The notes beneath the pieces were generated by a model, which saw only the letters and a program-made list of their open reading frames with translations, made no database searches and was not told the DNA's origin. From NCBI RefSeq assembly GCF_022539505.1, contig NC_061510.1, forward strand, positions 266,175,687 through 266,239,686: 64,000 bases of DNA, written 5' to 3'. Positions 11,345 through 21,586 of this stretch are shown in pieces. Each line of letters opens with the position of its first letter. Within the stretch, counting starts at the first letter, position 1. A program made the position numbers and the translations under genes. The stretch is from Lolium rigidum (Eukaryota; Streptophyta; Magnoliopsida; Poales; Poaceae).

Positions 11345-11829
11345 TCATCTCCCCCCTTGGTAAAGAGTCGTCCTCGACTCTAGTTCCTCCTCATCTCCAT
11401 GATAGGGTGAGAGATCTGAGATGTTGAATGTGTTGCTCACCAAGTACTTGGATGTTGGTATGTCGATGCCGTAGGCGTTGTTGTTGGTGTGCTTGAGGAC
11501 CTTGAAGGGACCATCTCCTCTTGGCTTTAGCTTGGAGTTGCGTTCATGTGAAATCTTTCCTTTCGGAGGTGTATCCAAACGAGGTCTCCTTCTTCAAATA
11601 TTATTTCCTTCTTCTTGGCGTTGAGGTGGGTAGCTTGGCGAAGTACATGTTCTTGTATGGTGGCTCTTGTGTCTTCATGTACTTTCTTCATGGTGATGGC
11701 GCGCTTCTCGAAGTCCATGTTAGTTCTCTCATGAAGAGGTAGTGGAAGTATGTCGAGTGCCGTGGAAGGTTAGAAACCATAGACGATCATGAATGGACTC
11801 CTTGATGTTGTTGAGTGCTTTGCTCGGTT
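11345..11829 (-). pseudogene. Integrase C-terminus of G1
   Basis: The minus strand encodes the end of a gypsy integrase: SPFMIVYGF, ALDILPLPLHER, then GDLVWIHLRKERF and a GPF-type module (GDGPFKVLKHTNNNAYGIDIP), ending near SRTTLYQGGR. Integrase joins element DNA to the host chromosome. There is a nonsense codon right after VYGF (TAA) and a frameshift near 11540. The upstream catalytic core was separated by the CACTA insertion. The stop codon is the first three bases of the LTR (TGA, 11345-11347). Confidence 0.85.
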
Positions 11830-13738
11830 CACTAGTAGGAAAAGGCTCGTTAGTGGCGCACCAAAAACACATTCTGTGGCGCATGGGCGGTACGCCACAG
11901 AAACTTCGCCACAAAAATAAGATTTCTATGGCACACCGGCCCATGCGCCATAGAATTAAGGTTTCTGTGGCGCATGCGACCAGTGCTTCGGTGCGCCACA
12001 AAAACTGGTGCGCCACAGAATTTGCTCGTATTATACATGATTTTGTACTGCCTGCTATACACATACAGGTTATATACAACAATATACATTTATTATACAG
12101 ATTATATACAGAAATATGCAGATATAATATAAATAGCATGTACATTGCACAAATATAATATAGACATCATCATCACATTACTTAGAGCCCGATCGAGATA
12201 CATATATAGTGGCAAGTGTCAAATGTCTTACATACAACTCTTAATTCCTACAAATTTCACCATTTAGAGATACAAAGTGGTCTTCATCCGGTTCCTCCTT
12301 TGCTCCCTCCTCTCTACCCGCCAGGCTCGCTTGCATCAGGGTCTTCGTCCGGTTCCTCCTTCTATTAAAATAGAAGAAAGTGAGACCAAGTCCAAGTCCG
12401 ATGCACAAGAGAAATTGAATAAATGTTTGATACATTGTTGGTCAACACAAATGTTAACATTCAGGGATGGCGTAAGTGAGACCAAGTCCGATGCACAAGA
12501 GATTGATATTTGTGCTATCTTACCAGGCTCACTTACGCCACCCCCAAGTGTAAGGTGACCAAACATTTTAATCATCAGCGCTATCTCAAAGAAAGACCAA
12601 AATAAACGAATAAGTTCAACTCAAATACGAGCCAAGTAGTATCAACCAGATAATATATGCCTCATACATTGTTGGTCAAAACAAATATTAACATTTCGGG
12701 ATGGAGTTAGTGAGGCTAGGTAGGATGCACAAGATATTGATATTTGTGTGGCTCACTGGCTCCACCCCAGAGTGTATGAGTGACCAAGCATTTTAATCAT
12801 CGACATTTTGAAATAGCAAAGCAAATGGAATGACAAGGGCCTCATACATTGTTGGTCGAAACAAACATTAACATTTAGAGAAGGCGTCAGTGAGACCAAG
12901 TAGGATGCACAAGAGATTGATATTTGTGCCATCGCACCAGGCTCACTGGCGCCTCCCCCAAGTGTAGTGAACACAAAATTTAATCATCGGCACTAAAGTG
13001 CAAGAAAGGCCAATGCAATTAAGAAGTGCCAACTCGAATAAGAGATAAGTAGCTAGTATGAACTAAACGGAATGCCTCATACTTTGTTGGTCGAAACAAA
13101 TATTAACATTCATGGATGGGGTCAGTGAAGCCAAGTAGGATGCACAAGAGATTGATATTTGTGTCATCACACCAGGTTCACTGGCCCCACCCCAGAGTGT
13201 ACAAGTGAACAAACATTCTAATCATCGGCCAATGCAATTAAGAAGTGCCAACTCAAATAAGAAACAAGTAGCTAGTATGAACTAAATGGAATGCCTCATA
13301 CTTTGTTGGTCGAAACAAATATTAACATTCCGGGAAGGCGTTAGCGAGGCCAGGTAGGATGCACAAGATATTTATATTTGTGCCATCGCACCAGGCTCGC
13401 TGGCGCCTCCCCGAAGTGTATAGGTGACCAAACATTCTAATCATCGGCACTAAAATGGAAGAAAGAGCCAAGTGGTATCAACTAGATAGCATATGCCTCA
13501 TACTTTGTTGGTCGAAACAAATATTAACATTCAGGGATGGAGTAAGCGAGGCCAGGTAGGATGCACAAGAGATTGATATTTGTGCCATCACACCAGTCTT
13601 TTTTGCTCCACCCCCGAGTGTATAGGTGACCAAACATTTTAATCATCGGGACTAAAATGGAAGAAAGAGCCAAGTGGTATCAACTAGGTGTCATATGCCT
13701 CATACTTTGTTGGTCGAAACAAATATTAACATTCAGGG
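11830..13738 (+). mobile_element. CACTA transposon, truncated (left end present)
   Basis: The left terminus reads CACTAGTAGGAAAAGG, a classic Triticeae-type CACTA end. It is followed by subterminal repeats built on GTGGCGCA and its complement (11854-12020). An AT-rich stretch (12030-12240) and tandem 180- to 235-bp units (12424-13738) follow. No transposase is seen and no matching right end was found. The element inserted into the G1 integrase and was cut on the right at the junction with E2. Confidence 0.75.
12424..13738. repeat. Seven tandem units, each with a 71-base hairpin
   Basis: Each unit starts with a copy of CATACATTGTTGGTC or CATACTTTGTTGGTC. Hairpins lie at 12469-12539, 12703-12763, 12883-12953, 13118-13188, 13337-13407 and 13539-13609 (last arm decayed). 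The seventh unit is cut at 13738. Unit 1 has a perfect 12-bp stem (GGCGTAAGTGAG with CTCACTTACGCC). Other units change both arms together, for example GGGGTCAGTGAA with TTCACTGGCCCC. An inner GCACAA/TTGTGC stem occurs in units 1 and 3. The function is unknown; a small-RNA precursor or a protein-binding array are both possible. Confidence 0.8.
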
Positions 13739-14270
13739 TTCTACGCCGGCCTGCCCGGTCCCAGGCCCGGTTGACCGGATTCCAGACCGGATTTGTCCGA
13801 GTCTGTCTCGACCAGATCTATTCTGGGTCGGTTTTACTTGTATCTTTCGACCAGAAATCGTCCCGGACGCCTATATAAGTGCCTTGGACGACCCCCTAGC
13901 TGCTTTAGACCATGTTTAAGATAAACCCTAGTTCATAGTTGTTTGCTAAGCAAAAATATTGTTCCCCAACTCTCCAATTCGTTGCGATCTGGAGTTTTAT
14001 GCTACTGAAAGTTTGTGTGATCTGTTGTTCCTTTGGGGATTAGAAGATTGCAATCTACCGCTTCGTGGTCGGCGGCTACGTGCGCAAGTGAGTGGAGTTG
14101 CGAATATCTTGCAGGGTTGAGAGCTGTTGCATTGGCATCAGGAATCAATCGAGAGACTTCGTCGGCGTCATACAAGTTATCCTCCTCATATCATCGATTT
14201 CATCCGCTGCTACCATCACGTGTTCATCACCACCCGTCGCTTACTGAGAAGATCGGGCAACCCCATATCA
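13739..14270 (+). repeat. 5' LTR of E2, left part missing
   Basis: Homologous to 30161-30692 and ending ACCCCATATCA. About 500 bp of the LTR start, judged from the 3' copy, are absent, and CACTA tandem-repeat sequence abuts directly. A TATA box (CTATATAAGT) lies at 13871-13880. Confidence 0.9.
13871..13880 (+). promoter_or_regulatory. TATA box of the E2 5' LTR
   Basis: CTATATAAGT, repeated in the 3' LTR near 30293. The position fits the U3/R boundary of an LTR promoter. Confidence 0.65.
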
Positions 14271-15231
14271 TCTTGGTATCAGATTTCCAGTTTTGCTCGG
14301 TAAGCCATCCACAATCCACCCCATAGTTGAGTTGTGAGTGTTTTCCTATACAAAAAAAAAGCCATAAAAAGTTAGGGTTAGGGTTTGCCATAGCCTTAGA
14401 TTGCACTAATTTCGAGTTTTAGTTGCTTTTCGTAGTCGTTTTTGCGTATCTTTATCTTTCATCTAGTAGAATTGTTTGGGTTTGTGTTTTCTCTATCATC
14501 TAGTTTATCATAGTGTGTCAGTTTTTGTTACTCCGAGTCCACATAGCGTACAGTGTGCTTGTTCCCAACCATAGACACAGCCTATCAATATAAAGTGACT
14601 AGGAACTTCCCCAGAAGAGACTAGTTTTACCGCTCGACAGGCTGCTCGTTAGGTTATCGGTGCTTTGCATATTTCTGTTGGCCGTGTTATCAAGGAGTTG
14701 TGTCATATATCAAACAAAAAAAAGATAAAATTGAAAGAAGCAAAAAGAGCTACATAGCTGCGTGTGTTATACAAAAAGAAAAATCCAAAAAAAAGAAAAG
14801 TGCAGTGCTAGTTGAATCAAGTGAAGGCCTAAGTTTACTTTACTGCACCCGTAGTTGAACAATCTTGTGCCTGTCCCGTTGAGCTTTGCTAGCGTCTCTC
14901 TAGTGCATTGCAACCTTTCCTACATATAGTTGCATTGCCCCATTATATCGCCTTGTGTGAGTATCTTTGGTTGTCTACGGTCAGCGCTAGAGCTGTTATT
15001 GGTGCAAATAGGTAGCCCACCTACAACCCCACATATATCCTGCTTTGTCGTGTGATTTGTTCTTATACCCTTGATATTCGCTTCGCTACATCCGTGCACT
15101 AGTCCGTCAATCCAAGTTGGTAAGCAATACTATTCACTTTGGAGCGGTAAGATTTACCTTTTCTTATCAGTTTTGAGTGAGTTGTGAGCGTACCACCAAA
15201 GATTTTTGTTTAGTGCACTAACCTACTAATC
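14271..15231 (+). other. E2 primer site and untranslated leader
   Basis: TGGTATCAGA at 14274-14283 is the initiator-Met-tRNA primer site used by many gypsy elements. The rest, to the gag ATG at 15232, has no gene. It holds A-rich runs near 14700-14810 and a very short telomere-like string near 14371-14386. Confidence 0.8.
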
Positions 15232-17043
15232 ATGTCTTCTACTGAGAATGTTGATGTGATGCAGAAAAAGGATCCAACTACTACCATTACTTGGCGAGAC
15301 TATGAGGCACTTCGTGATCATATGCAACGTGAGATCCGTGTTGGTAGTGACGTGTTGGACAAGGACATTCAGGATGTTCACTTGAAGGTCGATGAGACTA
15401 TTACCGCGGTTAATACCGTTCAGACATCGGTGACGACTCTTCAAGCATCCATACAAGCTTTGACAAACGCCGTTGGTGAGATACGAACAATGGTGCAACA
15501 ACAACCACCACCTGATGAAGATGGCAGTGTGCAAGGTGGCAATGCCGATGCTGCTCATGCTCAAGGGCGTGGTGTTGGTCGTGGTCTTGGACGTGGCGTT
15601 GGTGATGCGTTCCGTGGTCGTGGTTTTGTCCCCGTCGGAGCCCAACGTGTTCTACAACAACAAGAAGATGGTTTGGGTAAACCCAAGTTCTCAATTCCCA
15701 GATTTGAAGGAGGTACTGATGTTGAAGAATATCTTACATGGGAGCTGAAGATTGAGAGATTATGGCGTTTACATCCTGATTATACTGAAGATAGGAAGAT
15801 CAAGCTTGCTTCCTCTGAATTTGATGGCTATGCATTGAGTTGGTGGGATGGTCTTGTGAGTGCTCGAGAAGAAGATGGTGAGCTGCCTATTATTACTTGG
15901 CGTGCTATGAAGGCGGCAATGACAGCTCGTTTTGTTCCTACCAATTACTTGCGTTCCGTCTTTGACAAGTTGACCCAATTGAAGCAAGGTGTGTTGACGG
16001 TTGATGCTTACTACATGGAGATGGAGATGCTTATGCAGCGTGCTCGTGTCCGTGAGTCTCTTGAGATGACACTACAGCGTTTTCTGAATGGTCTGCGGTT
16101 TAATATCAAGGGCATTGTGCGTCATCACAGCTACGCTACTATGAATGAGCTACTACATCATGCAAGAGAAGCTGAGTCACAGTTGGCTGAAGAACTGCAA
16201 ATGAAGGGCCGTGCTACAGGCGCTGGGCGCTACACACCCCGCGCGCCGCCCTCCATGGCGCCATCTTCGCGCCCTGCGGATGTCCCTACTTCGTCTAGCA
16301 AGCCGGTCTCCAATGTGTCTAACACAAAGAAGCCCGTCCCTGCAGCAAGTGGAACTAGTTCTAATGTGTCGACAACGCGCAACCGTGATATGGTTTGTCA
16401 TACATGTGGTGGCAAGGGTCACTTCAAGAAGGATTGTCCTAATCGCAAAGTTATGATAATTAATGAGGACAATGAGTATGAAACTGGAGATGATGTTGAT
16501 CCTAATGCTCCAGATGAGGATGATTATGATAGTGATGGTTATGATGCTTTTCCTTCTGAAGCTCAAACTATTGTTGTCTCGCAGCGTGTTCTTAATGTGC
16601 GATCAAGTGCATCTACACAGCGCTGTAATTTGTTCCAAACAAAGGCACTAGTTGGTCCTGATAAAGCTTGCAAGGTCATTATTGATGGCGGAAGTTGTCG
16701 CAATTTAGCAAGCAAAGAGTTATGTGCCAAGATGAAACTGAAGTATCTACCGCACTCGTATCCATATTATATTCAGTGGTTGAGCAATAATGGTGAGATG
16801 AAGGTGAGCCACATGGTGCGAGTTGATTTTGAGATTGGACCGTATAAGGATTCCATTGATTTTGATGTGGTTCCTATGACGGTTTGTCACCTGCTGTTGG
16901 GCCGGCCATGGCTCTATGACCGTTCGTGCAACACAATGGCCGCGCCAATACATATCACTTGGAGTTCAAGGGCAAGAAAATTAACTTACAGCCTATGTCA
17001 CCGCAGCAAATTGTCAATGAGTCTCGTCAGAAGATTGAAGTAA
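15232..17043 (+). pseudogene. E2 gag and protease
   Basis: A 603-residue frame opens at an ATG. An N-terminal coiled-coil-like region is followed by Gly/Arg repeats (about 108-128) and a retrotransposon gag domain (about 150-320, with PRFEGG and SWWDGL). A CCHC zinc knuckle (CHTCGGKGHFKKDC, about 388-401) and an aspartic protease with IDGGS (about 483) and LLLGRPW follow. Gag packages element RNA and the protease matures the polyprotein. A one-base deletion near 16926 breaks the frame. The sequence resumes from 16926 in the next frame toward reverse transcriptase, so in an active copy gag-pol was probably one continuous frame. Confidence 0.92.
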
Positions 17044-19849
17044 ACTTGGAGGATGCATCCATAGATAGGCGAGAGAATTGTAATGCCGTGAGTGATATAA
17101 CGAAAAGTGAGAGAGTGAATTCCTTAGTCTCATTAGCCACCAAACAAGATATGAGAGAATTTTGTGAGGATCCTACAGCCATGCCTCTTGTGCTCATGTA
17201 CTGGGGTACGGTTTTGGTTTCTAACGACATGACCCCTCTTCCTCTTGGTGTTTCTAATGTTCTGCAGGAATTCAGCGACGTGTTTCCGGACGAGGTACCC
17301 GCAGGACTTCGACCATTGCGAGGTATTGAGCATCAAATTGACTTGATCCCCGGAGCATCGCTGCCCAATAGGGCGCCATATAGAACGAATCCCGAAGAGA
17401 CGAAGGAGATACAGAAGCAAGTACAAGCGCTACTCGACAAAGGTTATATCCGCATAAGCCTTAGTCCTTGTGCTTGTTCCTGTTATTCTTGTTCCTAAGA
17501 AAGATGGTACATGGCGTATGTGCGTAGATTGTAGAGCGATAAACAACATTACTATTCGATATCGTCATCCTATTCCCCGTTTAGAGGATATGCTAGATGA
17601 ATTGAGTGGTGCTGCTGTTTTCACTAAAATTGATTTGTGTAGTGGTTATCATCAAATTAGGATGAAAGAAGGGGATGAGTGGAAAACCGCCTTTAAAATG
17701 AAATTTGGTTTATATGAGTGGTTAGTAATGCCTTTTGGTTTGACTAATGCACCTAGCACTTTCATGAGACTGATGAACCATGTTTTGCGTGATTTTATTG
17801 GCAAGTTTGTGGTTGTGTATTTTGATGATATATTAATCTACAGCCGCAATGAATCTGATCATACTATACATATTAGACATGTTTTGCAAGTGTTGCGTGA
17901 TAGTAAACTCTATGGTAATCTTGAGAAGTGCACATTTTGCAAAGATAAGGTCATATTTCTGGGTTATGTTGTCTCTAAGCATGGAGTAGAAGTAGATGTG
18001 TTTAAAATTGAAGCTATTCAAAATTGGCCTACTCCCATGAATGTGAGTCAAGTAAGAAGTTTTCATGGTCTAGCTGGGTTTTATCGCCGTTTTGTGCCTA
18101 ATTTTAGTACTATTGCTGCACCTTTGAATGAATTGACTAAAAAGGGTGTTGCTTTTGAGTGGGGCATTGCCCAAGATCATGCTTTTGATGAACTGAAACG
18201 ATTGTTAACTTCTGCACCGTTGCTTGCACTTCCTGATTTCAATAAGCAATTTGAGATTGAATGTGATGCTAGTGGTATTGGAATTGGTGTTGTGTTGATG
18301 CAAGAGGGTCGCCCAATTGCATATTTTTCTGAGAAACTTTACGGTGCTAAGTTGAACTATCCTATTTATGATAAAGAATTGTATGCTTTAATTAGAGTTC
18401 TTGAGGTTTGGCAACATTATTTGTGGCCAAAAGAATTTATCATACATTCGATCATGAAGCTTTGAAATATCCGAAAGCCCAATCTACTTTGCATAGGCGT
18501 CTTGCTAAGTGGGTTGAGTTCATTGAGTCTTTTCCGTACATTATTAAGCATAAGAAGGGAAAAGATAATATTGTTGCTGATGCTCTATCTAGGAAGACTA
18601 TGCTTGTTAACTCATCTTGATGTTAAAATTCCTGGATTAGAGGTGCTATGTGATTTATATGCGACTGATCATGATTTTGCTGAACCATACCGCTTGTGTG
18701 TTATTGGTATAGCTAACAAACTATGTGTTCCAGAATCGTCTGTGCGTTTGCTCTTATTGCAGAAATCTCATGCTGGAGGTTTGATGGGTCACTTTGGGCG
18801 TGAGAAGACGCTACTCATGCTCGCTGGTCACATTTATTGGCCAAAGATGAGGCGGGACGTGGACAGGTATGTGAAGAGGTGCATTACTTGCAACAAGTCC
18901 AAGTCCAAGCTGAAGCCTCACGGTTTGTATACTCCGTTACCGGCACCTACTACACCTTGGGAAGATATTAGTATGGATTTTGTGTTGGGTTTGCCGCGTA
19001 CTAAAAGAGGCCATGATTCTATATTTGTGGTAGTGGACAGATTTTCTAAAATGTCACACTTTATTGCTCACTACAAAAGCGACGATGCGTCGCATATCGC
19101 TAACCTGTTTTTCGGGGAGATTGTTCGACTACATGGAGTCCCGAAGACTATTGTTTCGATCGTGACGTGAAGTTCATGAGCTACTTCGGAAGACACTTTG
19201 GGGAAAGCCGGGGACAAAGCTACTGTTCGGTACTACTTGTCATCCCCAAACCGATGGTAAAGCCGAGGTGGTGAATCGAACCTTGTCACAACTGTTGAGA
19301 TCCATGATCAAGAAGAACCTGAAGGAGTGGGAAGAGTGTTTGCCGCATGTGGAGTTTGCTTACAACAGGGCGGTATACTCTACCACGGAGCTGTGTCCTT
19401 TTGAGGTGGTGTATGGTTTCAAACCCATTACTCCACTTGACTTGTTGCCTTTGCCAATACATGAGAGAGTTAATATGGAGGCATCCAAGAGGGCAGATTT
19501 TATGCGAAAAATCCATGTGAAGACTAAAGAGTTGATAGAGAAGAAAGGCAAGAGCAATGCTGCAAGGATGAACAAGAAGCGCAAAGAGATGTTGTTCAAG
19601 CCTGGTGATATGGTCTGGGTACATTTTAGCAAGGATAGGTTCCCGAAGCTGCGGAAGTCTAAGTTGAAGCCTCGTGGTGCTGGTCCTTACAAAGTGCTTG
19701 CCAAGATCAATGATAATGCATACTCGATAGATCTTCCAGTTGATGAGTTTGGTGTCAGTAATTCTTTCAATGTTGCTGATTTGACACCATATGACGAAGA
19801 AGACCTTGGAGCGTCGAGGTCGACGCCTTTTGAAGGCGGGGGGAGATGA
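17044..19849 (+). pseudogene. E2 pol: reverse transcriptase, RNase H, integrase
   Basis: The reverse transcriptase includes [36 protein letters not shown] and the catalytic YFDDILIY. RNase H follows ([33 protein letters not shown]). Integrase has the zinc-binding H/C motif, the DFVLGLPR core and a GPY-type C-terminal module (RGAGPYKVLAKINDNAYSIDLP). These copy element RNA to DNA and insert it. Single-base shifts lie near 17472, 18450, 18610 and 19160. The frame stops at 19847-19849, the first three bases of the 3' LTR. The surviving motifs suggest recent decay. Some shifts could be assembly errors. Confidence 0.92.
19832..19846 (+). other. Polypurine tract of E2
   Basis: GAAGGCGGGGGGAGA sits directly before the LTR start TGATGAGG. 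It primes plus-strand DNA synthesis and also encodes the last pol codons. Confidence 0.8.
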
Positions 19850-20175
19850 TGAGGACATCCCTACTACACCACTACCTCCGTCATTGATAAATGAAGATGA
19901 ACCTGCTGTGAAGCTCAAGTCCAATGAAGTTCGGATTGGACCAATTACAAGGGCTCGTGCGAAGCTACTTAAACAACAGGTGAACTTGTTTCTAAACGAT
20001 ACTTTGATTGATGAGAAGTTTATACTGCCTAAGTCCTATTACTTATGTATCATCAGGTATCAAGAGGAGAGGAGCAGCTGGACATGAAGACGGACGTCAA
20101 GATGGACGTGAAGCTGGACATGGAGCTGGACATGAAGATATCTCATGGATGCGCGAGGGAGGAGCGGGAGGCATG
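19847..20175 (+). repeat. 3' LTR of E2, first part
   Basis: Starts TGATGAGGACATCCC. In the +1 frame relative to pol it encodes a conserved tail ([11 protein letters not shown], then ILPKSYYLCIIRY). It is interrupted at 20175 by the Athila-type element and resumes at 29988. GCATG (20171-20175) is the target duplication. Confidence 0.85.
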
Positions 20176-21570
20176 TGATGACCCACAAGTATAGGGGATC
20201 GCAACAGTCTTCGCGGGAAGTAAAACCCAATTTATTGATTCGACACAAGGGGAGACAAAGAATACTTGAAAGCCTTAACAGCGGAGTTGTCAATTTAGCT
20301 GCACTGGAAACAGACTTGCTCGCAAGAGTTTATCGAGTAGTAACAGTTTTATAGCAGTAGCAGTAGCGAAATAACAGTAGCAGAGTAACAAAGACAGCAG
20401 TAGTGATTATAGTAAACAGCAGGATTAAAATACTGTAGGCACAGGGACGGATGAACGGGCGTTGCATGGATGAGAGAAACTCATGTAACAATCAAAGCAG
20501 GGGCATTTGCGGATAATAATAAAACGGTATCCAAGTACTAATCAATCAATAGGCATGTGTTCCATATTTAGTCGTACGTGCTCGCAATGAGAAACTTGCA
20601 CAACATCTTTTGTCCTACCAGCCGGTGGCAGCCAGGCCTCTAGGGAAACTACTCGGATATTAAGGTACTCCTTTTAATAGAGTACCGGAGCAAAGCATTA
20701 ACACTCCGTGAACACATGTGATCCTCACATCACTACCATTCCCTCCGGTTGTCCCGATTTCGTCACTTCGGGGCCATTGGTTCCGGACAACGACATGTGT
20801 ATACAACTTGCAGGTAAGATCATAAACAATGAATATCTTCATGAATCAATAACATGTTCAGATCTGAGATCATGGCACTCGGGCCCTAGTGACAAGCATT
20901 AAGCATAACAAGTTGCAACAATGTCATAAAAGTAACATCTACGGATACTAGGCACTATGCCCTAACAATCTTATGACTATTACATGACCAATCTCATCCA
21001 ATCCCTACCATCCCCTTCAGCCTACAGCGGGGAATTACTCACACATGGATGGGGGAAACATGGCTGGTCGATGGAGAGGCGTCGGTGATGATGATGGCGA
21101 TGATCTCCTCGTATTCCCCGTCCCGGCGAGGTGCCAGAACGGAGACTTCTGGTCCCCGAGGCGGAGTTTCGCGATGTGGCGGCGTACTGGATGGTTTCTG
21201 GCGACTTCGACTTCCTCCCGTGCGTTTTTAGGTCGAAGGCAATAAGTAGTCCGAAGGAGGGCGTCGGGGGCCAGCCGAGGCCGCCACACACTAGGGCCGC
21301 CCCTCCTGGGCCGCGCCGGCCTAGTGTGTGGGGCCCTCGTGCCCCCACCTAGCTTGCCCTTCTGGCTCCGCCAATATTCTGGGAAAATAGGACTTTCTGC
21401 ATAAATTCCGAGGATTTTCCCGAAAGTTGGATTTCTGCACAAAAACGAGACACCAGAGCAGTTCTGCTGAAAACAGCGTTAGTCCGTGTTAGTTGTATCC
21501 AAAATACACAAATTAGAGGCAAAACAATAGCAAAAGTGTTCGGGAAAGTAGATACGTTTTGGACGTATCA
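20176..21570 (-). repeat. 3' LTR of the Athila-type element
   Basis: Minus strand: TGATACGTCCAAAACG (21570) to GTGGGTCATCA (20176). It aligns over its full length with 28580-29982. The GC-rich block near 21240-21350 is a hallmark of this LTR and not a gene. Confidence 0.95.
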
Positions 21571-21586
21571 ACTCCCCCAAGCTTAG
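21571..21586 (-). other. Polypurine tract of the Athila-type element
   Basis: Minus strand CTAAGCTTGGGGGAGT immediately before the 3' LTR. A near copy lies at 23888-23905. Confidence 0.85.

Larger units (their letters stand above)
9691..11829 (-). mobile_element. Gypsy element G1, 3' end (minus strand)
   Basis: The end of an integrase frame (11345-11829) is followed by a polypurine tract (about 11348-11360) and an LTR starting TGATGTAGCCCC at 11347. The LTR is split by a solo LTR (10031-11272) and continues left to roughly 9690 through a CCGG-rich block. The right side is cut by the CACTA element at 11830. The left limit is uncertain. The LTR encodes a pol tail with the pattern GPMTRA, then LPLNGLVLHQNASCVIRY, which resembles the frame at 58080-58264. 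Confidence 0.65.

Noticed and set aside
14371..14386. Telomere-like GTTAGGGTTAGGGTTT
   Set aside because: Only about two units and not the full plant TTTAGGG array. It lies in a retrotransposon leader.
19286..19924. 212-residue antisense frame over the E2 integrase
   Set aside because: Shadow of the integrase frame on the other strand.
21045..21352. Paired frames in both LTR copies of the Athila-type element (also 29451-29764)
   Set aside because: They are repeated because they are LTR sequence. GC-rich, no domain and not in the pol context.
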